The notes: generated by a model from the sequence alone, not told the origin. DNA of 64,000 nucleotides from PALSA-270 sp963770915 (GCA_963770915.1 CAVYRG010000001.1:2170001-2234000); one strand, 5' to 3'; counted from the stretch's first letter, positions 7,852-16,300 are shown. Numbers and translations: made by a program.

Positions 7852-8693
7852 TCACACCCGAAACGTCTCCTCGTCTCCGTGCAGCTTGCGCAGATTCTCT
7901 GGGACCTGCAGCGGGACGCCTTGAGGAGCCATAATCGCATCGAGCGATTCCAGCCAAAGCATCTGGCTGCCAAACACAACTCCAAAATTCCGCGACACAG
8001 ATTCGGCCACGCTCGGCATAGAAACCTCGCGGCCTAATTCCTTTGCCATGGAAGTTACGGGCTTGGCTATGATGCCGCAGGGGATAATCAGATTGAAATA
8101 GCTGAGATCAGTGTTCACGTTGAGGGCAAAACCATGCGAGGTGACGCCTCGGGAAATGTGAACGCCAAGGGCCGCGATCTTGCCCTCTTGCGGTGAAGCA
8201 GGCGAGCCTGGCGAGCCTGTCGCTCGCCTGCACAGCCGGGGGCGGCTGTGCCTACGTGATCGTCCCCCGTCCACACGCCGGTCAATCCGCAAATGCGCTT
8301 GGTCGCGATGCCAAAGTCGGCGCATGTTCGTATGAGAACTTCCTCCAGATTGCGAACGTATTCAATCGCGCCCATGGTCTTACGCTTGCCATCCGCAGAA
8401 GCCAACCCCCGCAAATCGAAAATGGGATAGCCCACTAGTTGCCCCGGCCCGTGGAAGGTCACATCCCCGCCGCGGTCGCACTCGAACACCTCAACCCCGC
8501 GCTGGGCAAGCAGTTCAGGCGGAGCGACAATATTTTTCTGCTTGGCGTTGCGCCCTAGCGTGATGACCGGCGTGTGCTCGAGCAGCAGCAATACATCGCC
8601 AATGCGGCCGTCTTTGCGCAGCTCGACCAGCTTGTGCTGCAGCGCCAGCCCTTTGGCGTAGTCAATTGTTCCGAGTTGTAGGACGGAAATCAC
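7852..8693 (-). pseudogene. lipB: Octanoyltransferase LipB, frame broken by a 71-bp insertion
   Basis: LipB transfers octanoate from ACP to lipoyl domains. The 5' part (8693 down to about 8262) encodes the family N-terminus, including RGGDVTFHGPGQL and GLTGVWTGD. The 3' part (about 8190 down to 7852) continues in another frame with GKIAALGVHISRG and IIPCGI, which carry the lysine and cysteine used in catalysis. Deleting 8191-8261 (71 bp) would rejoin the frames as GVWTGD-QEGKIAALG. As it stands, the reading frame instead runs to a stop at 8115 and the product lacks both catalytic residues. An ATG at 8738 lies inside an inverted repeat; the GTG at 8693 fits the family start better. It lies downstream of lpdA, same strand. 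Confidence 0.85.
8191..8261. mobile_element. 71-bp double-hairpin insert (REP/MITE-like) inside lipB
   Basis: Two adjacent perfect hairpins make up most of the segment. GCAGGCGAGC (8198-8207) pairs with GCTCGCCTGC (8222-8231). GCACAGCC (8230-8237) pairs with GGCTGTGC (8244-8251). Between the first arms the motif GGCGAGCCT is tandemly repeated. The boundaries were set by restoring the LipB reading frame, so they are accurate only to a few bases. No target-site duplication is obvious and no transposase is present; it would have to be a non-autonomous element. Confidence 0.7.
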
Positions 8694-8702
8694 AACTTCT
8701 TT

Positions 8703-8765
8703 GCCACGGATACACGCGGATTCCCGCAGATTAAGCAATCCGATTTCATCCGCGCGATCCGTGGC
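8703..8765. repeat. Nested inverted repeat between lpdA and lipB
   Basis: Outer 9-bp arms GCCACGGAT (8703-8711) and ATCCGTGGC (8757-8765) enclose inner 7-bp arms CGCGGAT (8715-8721) and ATCCGCG (8748-8754). The repeat fills the lpdA-lipB gap and covers the ATG at 8738 that a naive gene call would use for lipB. It lacks a terminal T-run, so it is more likely a dispersed palindromic repeat than a simple terminator. Confidence 0.6.
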
Positions 8766-8771
8766 CGCCTA

Positions 8772-10187
8772 TCATGCATTAATCGCCAGCCCATACACGC
8801 TATTCGAAGCATCCAGCATTGCTTCAGCCAGCGTCGGATGCGCGTGAATCGTCCACATCAAATCTTCGACGGTCGCTTCTAACTCAATCGCGGCCACTGC
8901 CTCCGCGATCAGTTCGGTCGCCTGCGGACCGATGATGTGCACGCCCAGAATCTCGCCGTAATCCGCATCCGACACAATTTTGATGAAGCCCTCGTGCGCG
9001 CCCACAATCGAAGCCCGCGAGTTGGCCGTGAACGGAAACTTGCCGATCTTCACGTTGTAGCCCAGCTCTTCGGCTTTGGTTTGCGTAAGGCCCACGCTGC
9101 CGATTTCGGGATGACAGTACGTCGCATTCGGAATGTGCTCCAGGTTCACCGCCTTGCCAGGCTTGCCGGCGATCTTGGCCACGGCGACGATCCCTTCCAT
9201 CGCGCCCACATGTGCCAGTTGCGGCGTGCCCAGCACGATGTCGCCGATCGCGTATACGCCCGGCTCGGCGGTCTGCATCCAGCTATCGGTTTTGATGAAA
9301 CCCCGGTCGGGCTTGATGTGTGTCTTTTCCAAGCCAATGTTCTCGGTGCGCGGCTTGCGCCCGACGGCGATGAGAATTTTCTCGGCTTCGACCTTCTCAT
9401 GCTTGCCATTCACCGAAAAAGTCACAGCGATTCCGCTCTTCGTCTTGTCGACTTTCTCGACCTTCGCGCCGGTGTGGAAGTTGATTCCACGCTTGCGATA
9501 GACGCGCGCCAGCTCCTTGGAAATTTCTTCGTCCTCCACCGGAACCAGGCGCGGCAGCATTTCGAGAATGGTCACTTCGGTGTCGAACGACCGGAAGATC
9601 GACGCGAACTCCACGCCCACCGCGCCCGCGCCTACGACGACCAGCGATTTCGGAACCTCCTTCAAGTTCAGAATCTCGATGTTAGTGAGTACGCTTTCGC
9701 CAGCTTCCAGCCCAGGAATCATGCGGGCTTCAGAGCCTGTGGCCAGGATCACGTTCTTCGTCTTCAGATGAGAGGTCTTACTGCCGTCGGTGACTTCGAT
9801 CGTCAGCACGCCGTTCTGCGCCGGGCCGGTCAGCTTGCCGTAGCCCTTCACGGTCTCGACTTTGTTCTTGCGCATCAGGAATTCGAGGCCCTTCGCATGC
9901 TTCGAAACGATCTTCGCCTTGCGCTCCTGCACGGCAGCCCAGTTGAGTTTGCGCGCATCCACGCCCTCGATGCCGAATTCCTTGGCGTCCTTCAGGTGGT
10001 CCCATAGCTCGGCGTTAAACAGCAGCGCCTTGGTCGGAATGCAGCCCACGTGCAGGCAAGTGCCGCCAAGGAAGCCGTCCTTCTCGATCATGGCAACCTT
10101 CAGTCCCCACTGGCCGGCGCGGATGGCCGCGGTGTATCCGGCCGGCCCGCTGCCGATGATGACTACGTCATAAATGGTTTCAGGCAA
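8772..10187 (-). CDS. lpdA: Dihydrolipoyl dehydrogenase (E3)
   Basis: The FAD-dependent E3 subunit re-oxidises dihydrolipoamide in 2-oxoacid dehydrogenase and glycine cleavage complexes. The 471-aa protein has the N-terminal FAD motif GSGPAGYTAA and the redox disulfide C44/C49 in GGTCLHVGCIPTK. An NAD-binding GAGAVGVEFA segment, the second FAD motif YAIGDI and the C-terminal dimer segment HAHPTLAEA with the active-site histidine follow. Length and order are standard. lipB lies directly downstream on the same strand, a sensible lipoyl-related pairing, but lipB is interrupted here. No E1/E2 genes are in the window. Confidence 0.96.
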   Translation of the reverse strand: MPETIYDVVIIGSGPAGYTAAIRAGQWGLKVAMIEKDGFLGGTCLHVGCIPTKALLFNAELWDHLKDAKEFGIEGVDARKLNWAAVQERKAKIVSKHAKGLEFLMRKNKVETVKGYGKLTGPAQNGVLTIEVTDGSKTSHLKTKNVILATGSEARMIPGLEAGESVLTNIEILNLKEVPKSLVVVGAGAVGVEFASIFRSFDTEVTILEMLPRLVPVEDEEISKELARVYRKRGINFHTGAKVEKVDKTKSGIAVTFSVNGKHEKVEAEKILIAVGRKPRTENIGLEKTHIKPDRGFIKTDSWMQTAEPGVYAIGDIVLGTPQLAHVGAMEGIVAVAKIAGKPGKAVNLEHIPNATYCHPEIGSVGLTQTKAEELGYNVKIGKFPFTANSRASIVGAHEGFIKIVSDADYGEILGVHIIGPQATELIAEAVAAIELEATVEDLMWTIHAHPTLAEAMLDASNSVYGLAINA

Positions 10188-10336
10188 ATGAAACGCTCCT
10201 TGCTAGTGCAACGCTCATACTCAACAGATGTTGAGAGATGAAACCTTGATTCTAGAACAAGCCGGGAAGGGGGTGCGGGCCAGGTTGCGGTTCCCGGCCC
10301 GGTCGCTTATAGTTCCCAGCTTCGGGAGGACAAACC

Positions 10337-10690
10337 TTGCGGCTCATACTCAATTGGGTTCTCAGCGCGCTCGCTCTGTGGATTGTGGCCCACGTTGTTC
10401 ATGGCTTCCATGTCAGCGGCGTGACCTCCGCTCTCATTGCGGCTCTGGTCATCGGACTCATCAACGCCACGCTGGGAGCGGTCCTTAAGTTTCTCACCTT
10501 CCCCTTGACGATCATCACGCTGGGAATTTTCTGGCTGATCATCAACGCCGCCATGATCGAGCTGGCTTCGGCGTTCGTGTCCGGGTTCAAAGTGGATAGC
10601 TTCGGCGCGGCGTTCTGGGGAGCGATTGTGTTGAGCATCGTCAACATGCTGCTGCGCTGGATCGTGGGGACTGATCGGGAGCGGAGCTAG
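10337..10690 (+). CDS. Small membrane protein, phage-holin-4_2/YvlD family
   Basis: A 117-aa integral membrane protein with four hydrophobic segments (about 4-24, 30-52, 55-78 and 88-108). The family pattern includes GLINATLGAVLKFLTFPLT and LGIFWLIINAAMIELASAFVSGF. The family is named after phage holins but is a common chromosomal membrane family with no settled function. The start is TTG at 10337 with a strong GGGAGGA ribosome site 6 bp before it. It is divergent from lpdA and not associated with any phage gene. A 20-bp perfect palindrome begins 10 bp after its stop. Confidence 0.85.
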   Translation: MRLILNWVLSALALWIVAHVVHGFHVSGVTSALIAALVIGLINATLGAVLKFLTFPLTIITLGIFWLIINAAMIELASAFVSGFKVDSFGAAFWGAIVLSIVNMLLRWIVGTDRERS

Positions 10691-10699
10691 ACCGCGCTG

Positions 10700-10719
10700 A
10701 GTGTTCCTTAAGGAACACT
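10700..10719. repeat. 20-bp perfect palindrome AGTGTTCCTTAAGGAACACT
   Basis: The sequence is self-complementary over all 20 bases with no loop, ending about 160 bp before the 3' end of the FGE-like gene. No T-run follows on either strand, so it is not a canonical intrinsic terminator. It could be a protein-binding site or a loopless transcript hairpin. Confidence 0.55.
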
Positions 10720-10877
10720 GTGGATATCGTAAGTTGCTGTGGCATAACGAGATATAAAGCGTCCATCGATACAACCTTTCTCAATTTTTGGTGGAACCCC
10801 TGGCCTTCTCGGGAAGAGACTTTTGCCCTTCAGGGCAGCCCCGGGCTGTATTCTGGCGCCGCTTCGAGGCTGATCGC

Positions 10878-11621
10878 TCAGGCGGGGTCGGCCGCGACGC
10901 GAAATCCGTAATCAGCATACTGGAATTGCGGCGGAATGCTGGAGCGGGCGGCGCAGCGCGAGACTTTGATGTGGTGGCGCCAGGAGCCTCCCCGGGAGGC
11001 GCGGCGCTCGCCGGACTCCGGGCCGCGCGGATTGCGCTCAGGAGAGATCGCGTAGTAGTCCGGCGCGAACCAATCGCTGCACCATTCGTGCACATTGTCG
11101 CAGAGGTTAAATAAGCCGAAGGCGTTGGGCGCGTAGCGGGCGACAGGCTCGGGGCCTTTCTTCCAACGATTGTCATAATCAGGTAGCGATTGCGGCGGCG
11201 CGTCTCCCCAGGGATAAAGCTTGCCTTCCACTCCGCCGCGCGCGGCGCGTTCCCATTCAGCTTCGGTCGGCAGGCGGAAGGTTTGAGTCCCCGCGGCGGA
11301 AAGCCATTCGCAATACTTCACTGCCTCAAACCAGGAAGCTGCTACCACCGGCTGTTCGGGATGATTGAAGCTAGGATCGCTCCAGAACGGCGGAGCGGGA
11401 TTCCCAGTCGCACGAAGAAAGTGGGCATACTCAGCGTTCGTGACTTGGCGGGCGGCGAGGAGGAATTCGTCGATCCAAACGCGGTGGACGGGGCGCTCGT
11501 TATCCTGGCCAACATGGTCCTGGCCGGAGTCGGAGCCCATCAGGAACCAGCCTCCGGGGATTGAGACCAGCGGCGGAGGCGGCGACTGCGGGTCAGGCAC
11601 GGGCCGGGGAGCAAGGGACAT
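10878..11621 (-). CDS. Formylglycine-generating-enzyme-like (SUMF1 domain) protein lacking the catalytic cysteines
   Basis: A 247-aa single-domain SUMF1/FGE-sulfatase fold protein. It shows PGGWFLMGSD at the start, the linker RPVHRVWIDEF, VTNAEYAHFL, AASWFEAVKYCEWLS, LPTEAEWERAARGG, NVHEWCSDWF, RGGSW and YGFRVAA. In true FGE the RGGSW motif is followed by two copper-binding cysteines. Here the stretch is RGGSWRHHIKVSRCAARS, shorter and without that pair, so sulfatase activation is unlikely. Relatives include EgtB-type and structural lectin-like members. Translation probably starts at MSLAP (11621); the frame extends upstream to 11687, but overlaps the divergent gene region. The role is unknown. 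Confidence 0.82.
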   Translation of the reverse strand: MSLAPRPVPDPQSPPPPLVSIPGGWFLMGSDSGQDHVGQDNERPVHRVWIDEFLLAARQVTNAEYAHFLRATGNPAPPFWSDPSFNHPEQPVVAASWFEAVKYCEWLSAAGTQTFRLPTEAEWERAARGGVEGKLYPWGDAPPQSLPDYDNRWKKGPEPVARYAPNAFGLFNLCDNVHEWCSDWFAPDYYAISPERNPRGPESGERRASRGGSWRHHIKVSRCAARSSIPPQFQYADYGFRVAADPA

Positions 11622-11718
11622 CCGCGAAAGCGTAACATAGGCTTTTCCGCTCGAACCACCACCCACTCCAAGCCGAGTGAAAGCCAAAACCTTGATTCAA
11701 TCCCTAGGAGAGCCGGCT

Positions 11719-12114
11719 ATGGCAACCACGCTGACGTTGGAACAAATGAAGAAGATGGTGCGCGACCACTTCGAGGATTTCGTGAACCGGAAAGACGGCG
11801 CCGCCATCCGGCGGAATATGACGGCCGACTTCCTCGACCATGACGGACCAGGCGGCAAGGCCACCGACCTAGCCGGAGACGAACGGATGATGCAGGGCAT
11901 GTACCACGCCTTGCCTGACCTGAAGCTGACCATCGAGGACGTCCTTGCCGAGGGCGACAAAGTCATGTGCCGCAATGTCTGGCGCTGGACCGACAAGGCG
12001 TCAGGGAAGAAGATGCAGTTCCAGGGCTTTGTGCTTTGGCGCTTCGAGGGCGACAAAATCGCCGAGCGCTGGGCGACGGTGACGCCGCCCAGTGAGAGCG
12101 GATCGTGGGACTAG
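11719..12114 (+). CDS. SnoaL-like ester cyclase family protein
   Basis: A 131-aa cytosolic protein of the NTF2-like alpha+beta barrel, SnoaL-like polyketide cyclase/ester cyclase group. The pattern MTADFLDHDGPG, then MMQGMYHALPDLKLTIEDVLAEGDKVMCRNVWRWTDKASG and a final VLWRFEGDKIAERWATVTPP, matches the family. Such proteins are often of unknown substrate and need not be cyclases. The start ATG at 11719 has an AGGAG ribosome site. An in-frame ATG at 11677 lacks one. It is convergent with the transglutaminase/TPR gene; the ends overlap by 4 bp. Confidence 0.82.
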   Translation: MATTLTLEQMKKMVRDHFEDFVNRKDGAAIRRNMTADFLDHDGPGGKATDLAGDERMMQGMYHALPDLKLTIEDVLAEGDKVMCRNVWRWTDKASGKKMQFQGFVLWRFEGDKIAERWATVTPPSESGSWD

Positions 12115-15100
12115 TTCAAAGAGCGCACGGTGGCCGGGTCTAAAAGGACAAAAGAGCAGCCGGTGTACTGATAGCAGCCAAGGATGCCGCGCCGGACAAA
12201 ATGGGCCGGAACATCGCTTGGAGCGGGGATTTTGAAGTCGATGCTCTTCAGCTGCTTGCCTTCGTCTTTCATTTTGTCGGACCCGCTGATGAACTTGACA
12301 TCCTCGACCTTGAAAGATTTGCTCTTTCCGTCCGAGGTCAGCAAAACCCAGAACTCCGCGCTTTCCGTGCCGGAGAGGAACCGGGGGAGCTTGAATGTGC
12401 GCTCGCCACTGACTTTGGCCGCAGCATCGCCGGTCTCGGTGGAATCTGGGCTGCCGCTCGGGCTAGATTGGGGAGGTCGATGCAGAAAGAAATCCAGATT
12501 CTCGCGGGCCGCCGCGAGTTCGGTAGCCGTCTCCCCTAAAACTGGACCACGCTTCGGAATGCGATAAATCGCCATGCGGCACATTTCAATGGCCAAAGAG
12601 GTCTGATGGGTGCGGCGATACAAATGGCAAAGGTGGCCGGCAACGACGCCGTCCTGGGTGGTTCTCCATGCGGCAAGGAGATATGGTTCGGCGAGATCGA
12701 GTCTTGACGTGCGCTCATACACCCAACCCAGCGTGTCCCAGTACGCACTCAATGCGAAGATTTGGCCGACATTCTGCATGGTGAGACTGGGAAGCATGAC
12801 TTTCTGGGAAGCTTGCTCGATGCCGCGCACAGCTTTCAGAGCGTAATCCAGAGAAAGCGGGAGCTGCATGTCGGCATTAGCCATTTCGTAAGAAACGTCG
12901 TTGAGCGTCTCGTCGTCCGGATGGAGAGATGCGAGCTTGGTGAACACCGCGCTGGCCTTGTCTTTTTGGTTGGCGCGCAAGTAAGCCAGGCCCAAGTTGG
13001 ATTGAAGCAATGCGCTATCGGCATGAAGCTTGACAGCCGGCTCCAGTGTGGAAACCGCCTCCGTGTAACGCCCCAAGTGCGCATAGCACAGGCCAAGATT
13101 GACGGGCCCTTCCGCGTCGTCGGGATGGGCCTTAACAAAATCCTGCCAAATAGGGACGGCAGCGTCACATTGGCCCATTCCCATCAGAGCCAGACCCAGA
13201 TTTTTCGGGATGGCAGCCACATCGGGATAAAGCGCGATGGCCTTGTGAAAAGCATCGATGCCAGCCTCGGTCTGTTTCTGATTGATCAGGACGCCGCCGA
13301 GAAAGATCCATGCACGGGCAAACTTCGGATCCGCCTCTACCGCGCGATACAAGTCGACCTCGGCTGTAGCATAGTCGCCCTTCTCCACCGCTTCGCTCGC
13401 GTCGCTGGCCAGGCGCCGCGCATCCTGGTTGGAGCTCATGGGCAGAGCATCGATGCCGGACGGTTGCGTCGAGCTGGTGCCGCCGTTTTCAGCGGATGTG
13501 GCGGGAGATGCTCGCGAGGTCAGGGGAATGAAAACGCCGTAGTCGTCCTGCACGGATTTCGCCATCTGCTTGTATTGCTCGCGCTCGCTGGCCGGCACTT
13601 CGTGCATGAGAACTTGGAAGTGGCGCTCGCCCATGAGTTTGCCGTCTTTGAACTCGTAGGTGGCGTCAAATTGCGCGAAGTCGCGCTTGATGTGGACTGC
13701 GGCAGGAAGGGCAGGAGTGTAGCCTGGCGGCAGCTCTACGCTGCTGTTGAAATCGATGTCGGCCAGCGGGCCAAGCCAAGACGGCCCGAGAGGCAAGTTT
13801 TCCTCCTCGGCGGGCGCGGGCAATGAGATGAAAGGCTCGGGAGATACAGTCCGTGCGTCGTCCCAGTCGCCAAATTTCTTGCGGGTGTATGTGTAAGAAA
13901 GGGTAAAGGGCTCGTCCGTTTTTTCCGGCGAACTGGCGGTCACTTCGCTGACGTCGCCGCCAAATCCTTCCGAGGCCGAGACGCGCTGTGTCAGATCCTG
14001 CCATTGCTGAACGGGGAGCGACCGGAACGCGATGCGAAGCAGAATCTCGATATCTCCCCGGGAAGTCAGTCGAGCATGGCCAACGAAAGTGCCGTCGGTT
14101 CCCAATTTCCCGTCCATGTGGAAAATCTGATAGGTGAGGTAGGGCAAATCGGCCGGGGTGCTAACCAGGGCGGGAGCTTTGTCGCTCCACACCACCAGGG
14201 CATGTTTGCCGCGCAAAGGCGGGACGAGATATTGGTAGGGGCCGACCTCGGTAGTCGAATCCAGCCATATTAGAGCGCCTTCACTGGGGACCGCCGTGAT
14301 GACGTGATTGAACTGCCCGGGCGAAGGCACGTCTTGGTCGACTTCCTGACTTGCGTCGATGAGCGCCGGGTAAGCGGGAATGCCGACGGCCGCGAGCAGC
14401 GAGGCCAGGAGCGTGTGTTTGTCTTTGCAGTCGCCGTATTGGTTCGCCAGAACTTCAGCCGCGCTATGGGGCTGGTAGCGCCCAATGCCGAGATCGATGC
14501 CGATGTAATGGAATTGCGTGCTGACGTAATCGTAGAGGGCGCGCGTCTTGGCTTCGGTCGTGGTCGCATTCTTGGTCAGCTGAGCCGCCTTGGCGATGAT
14601 TTCCGGTGTAGGTTTCACCCGGTCTTCCTGAAGTTTTCCGTACCATCGCCCGACTTCTTCCCAACTGGTAAAACTGCCCATCAGCACATCGGGTTCGGCC
14701 TGGCGCCCCCTCGAGGCTTTCCACGCCTGCTCGATGGCTTCGCGTTTCTCATTCGTTTTGTCTTTCTCTTGCAGGTTCGAGCTGTGCCAAACATAGAGGC
14801 GGCGGTCGCCGGAGTCGGTGATCACCGGCTGGACGGCAAGGCTCTTGATCTTGATGGCGCGGGCTCGCGGCACGTCGATTTCGTATTCTTCGTCCAACAC
14901 GATCGCGTCGTGACTAAAGCGATAGGAAGTCCAGAACTGGCCCGGGGCCAGCGGTTTGGTGGTCGTCTCCTCGATCTTGTATTCGAGGACGTCGCCGGCG
15001 CTCAGGCCCTTCACCGCGACGTGTTTTTCATGAATGTCGCTGTACAGGGGAGCTTCGCGACTGATTTGCGAGGTCATGTCCTGAATGCTGTCGGGCGGGG

Positions 15101-15428
15101 TCTCGATGACCGAGCCATCTGGCTTGTGAACCCGGACGTAGTCGATGGCAAGAGTACCGGTTCCGCTGGCATAGGAGAAAGCCAACAATCCGAATTGCTG
15201 GACTCCGGCTTCGGACTGAATGCGCAAACGAGCGGACTGCTCGCGCGAAGAGGTCCCGTCGTTTTGAAATGTTTCTTTGCAGAAGTACTTCTCGTAGACG
15301 ACGGCTTCTTTCGAATAGTCCGGTTTGTCAGCGGGAGGCTTGGCCGGAGTACTTTGAGCGACTACGTATGAAGGCAGAAGAAGGAACAACCACAGGAAGC
15401 CTACTCGACTAAGCATAAGTGGAACCAT
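12111..15428 (-). CDS. Secreted DUF3857/transglutaminase-like protein with C-terminal TPR region
   Basis: A 1,105-aa exported protein. An N-terminal signal peptide (LWLFLLLPSYVVAQ) is followed by a DUF3857-type beta domain (about 40-260). A transglutaminase-like core follows, with C334 in NQYGDCKDKHTLLASLL, a histidine in QFNHVITAV and an aspartate in IWLDSTTEVG, the expected Cys-His-Asp triad. A DUF3858-like segment comes next (about 420-610). TPR units then run from about residue 660 to 900, for example ARAWIFLGGVLINQKQ and AEGPVNLGLCYAHLGRY. The architecture is frequent in Acidobacteriota and Bacteroidota, but substrate and function are unknown. The triad is intact, so enzymatic activity is possible. 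Confidence 0.88.
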   Translation of the reverse strand: MVPLMLSRVGFLWLFLLLPSYVVAQSTPAKPPADKPDYSKEAVVYEKYFCKETFQNDGTSSREQSARLRIQSEAGVQQFGLLAFSYASGTGTLAIDYVRVHKPDGSVIETPPDSIQDMTSQISREAPLYSDIHEKHVAVKGLSAGDVLEYKIEETTTKPLAPGQFWTSYRFSHDAIVLDEEYEIDVPRARAIKIKSLAVQPVITDSGDRRLYVWHSSNLQEKDKTNEKREAIEQAWKASRGRQAEPDVLMGSFTSWEEVGRWYGKLQEDRVKPTPEIIAKAAQLTKNATTTEAKTRALYDYVSTQFHYIGIDLGIGRYQPHSAAEVLANQYGDCKDKHTLLASLLAAVGIPAYPALIDASQEVDQDVPSPGQFNHVITAVPSEGALIWLDSTTEVGPYQYLVPPLRGKHALVVWSDKAPALVSTPADLPYLTYQIFHMDGKLGTDGTFVGHARLTSRGDIEILLRIAFRSLPVQQWQDLTQRVSASEGFGGDVSEVTASSPEKTDEPFTLSYTYTRKKFGDWDDARTVSPEPFISLPAPAEEENLPLGPSWLGPLADIDFNSSVELPPGYTPALPAAVHIKRDFAQFDATYEFKDGKLMGERHFQVLMHEVPASEREQYKQMAKSVQDDYGVFIPLTSRASPATSAENGGTSSTQPSGIDALPMSSNQDARRLASDASEAVEKGDYATAEVDLYRAVEADPKFARAWIFLGGVLINQKQTEAGIDAFHKAIALYPDVAAIPKNLGLALMGMGQCDAAVPIWQDFVKAHPDDAEGPVNLGLCYAHLGRYTEAVSTLEPAVKLHADSALLQSNLGLAYLRANQKDKASAVFTKLASLHPDDETLNDVSYEMANADMQLPLSLDYALKAVRGIEQASQKVMLPSLTMQNVGQIFALSAYWDTLGWVYERTSRLDLAEPYLLAAWRTTQDGVVAGHLCHLYRRTHQTSLAIEMCRMAIYRIPKRGPVLGETATELAAARENLDFFLHRPPQSSPSGSPDSTETGDAAAKVSGERTFKLPRFLSGTESAEFWVLLTSDGKSKSFKVEDVKFISGSDKMKDEGKQLKSIDFKIPAPSDVPAHFVRRGILGCYQYTGCSFVLLDPATVRSLN

Positions 15429-15514
15429 TATTCGGGTTCTTGCGAGAAATACAAGTAACTTCGGTAGCGCCTAATTCGGTACGCCTTAATAACGCTGGCA
15501 AGCGATGGAGAAGG

Positions 15515-16192
15515 TTAGGCGATCGCTGCCCGCAGCGTGCGAACGACCTCGGCAATCGGATTCTCCTGGAACAGGCGGATGGCGGCTATGCCGGCGGCGC
15601 CCGCTTTTACGCACTGCTGAGCGTTCTCCAGGGTTACACCGCCAAGGGCGAGGACGGGAATATTGAAGCTGCAGGCGGCTCGGAAGCCTTCCCGCCCTAG
15701 GGATGGATTGTTCGCTCCGCGTTTTTCGAAGAAAGGCGCGAGGACGGCGAAGTCTGCGTTCTCTTGCGCGGCGCGGGCGACCTCGGCGGCCGAGTGGCAG
15801 GAAACGGAAATCAGAGGCTCCGGCATTTCGCCGGCGGGTGTGCCCGTGCCCCGTTGGCGCCAAATCCTTCTTACTTCGGAAGGGGAAATGTCGTCGGAGC
15901 GGAGGTGGACTCCCTCCGCGCCGACGGCCAAGGCAACGTCGGTGTGGGAATTGATCAGCAGGGCAGTTCTCGGATCTCGGATCTCAGTTCTCGACGGTGA
16001 ACTGGCCGCCATAACCTGCACGGCCTCGCGCGCCAAATTTTCCAGTTCGCGCGTGCTCAGGTCCTTTTCCCGCAGTTGGATGAAGTTCACGCCGGCTGCC
16101 GCGGCTTCGGCGATTTTCTCCAGCAGCCGCTTGCGGCGTTGGGTTTCGTCTCCAGGAAATTGGGTGCGGTCGGTAATGTAGTAGAGAAGCAA
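15515..16192 (-). CDS. thiE: Thiamine-phosphate synthase
   Basis: ThiE joins the pyrimidine and thiazole halves to form thiamine phosphate. The 225-aa TIM barrel has YYITDR, FIQLREKDLSTRE, LLINSHTDVALAVGAEGVHLRSDD, the ISVSCHSAAE strand and an ALGGV...AGAAGIAAIRLF phosphate site. The usual LxLPxxDLP motif around GVHL is weak, so a TenI-like role is a less likely alternative. Between VQVMAA and ALLINSHTD there are about ten extra residues (SSPSRTEIRDPRT), encoded by a 28-bp array of four 7-bp units at 15965-15992. The reading frame stays open, so the gene is probably functional. No other thi genes are in the window. Confidence 0.85.
   Translation of the reverse strand: MLLYYITDRTQFPGDETQRRKRLLEKIAEAAAAGVNFIQLREKDLSTRELENLAREAVQVMAASSPSRTEIRDPRTALLINSHTDVALAVGAEGVHLRSDDISPSEVRRIWRQRGTGTPAGEMPEPLISVSCHSAAEVARAAQENADFAVLAPFFEKRGANNPSLGREGFRAACSFNIPVLALGGVTLENAQQCVKAGAAGIAAIRLFQENPIAEVVRTLRAAIA
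15965..15992. repeat. Four-unit heptamer array inside thiE
   Basis: On the + strand the units are AGTTCTC, GGATCTC, GGATCTC, AGTTCTC, an A-B-B-A order with exact 7-bp spacing. It lies in the coding region at the junction before the ALLINSHTD strand. It accounts for most of the extra residues relative to ordinary ThiE proteins. Confidence 0.7.
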
Positions 16193-16300
16193 GTTCTAAA
16201 GGTCGAGAATGAATTCAGGTACGTCGCGAAACAGCGGGTGCCTCCATTTCGCTCGCCCTCGCTCGCTCCGGTCAGGATGACAAGACTTAATGAGCACCCA

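Noticed and set aside
8191..8261. Simple sequencing indel as cause of the lipB frameshift
   Set aside because: A single-base error would not leave a 71-bp palindromic non-homologous segment exactly at the frame change; reads should still be checked.
8937..10007. Long plus-strand frame antisense to lpdA
   Set aside because: Shadow of the high-GC coding strand; composition is typical of antisense frames and there is no ribosome site or family match.
10337..10690. Prophage signal suggested by the holin-like name
   Set aside because: The family is a common chromosomal membrane family; no phage structural, lysis or integrase gene is nearby.
10700..10719. Palindrome as an intrinsic terminator
   Set aside because: There is no loop and no following T-run on either strand.
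14304..15371. 355-aa plus-strand frame inside the transglutaminase/TPR gene
   Set aside because: Antisense shadow; the minus-strand gene has a signal peptide, catalytic triad and TPRs.
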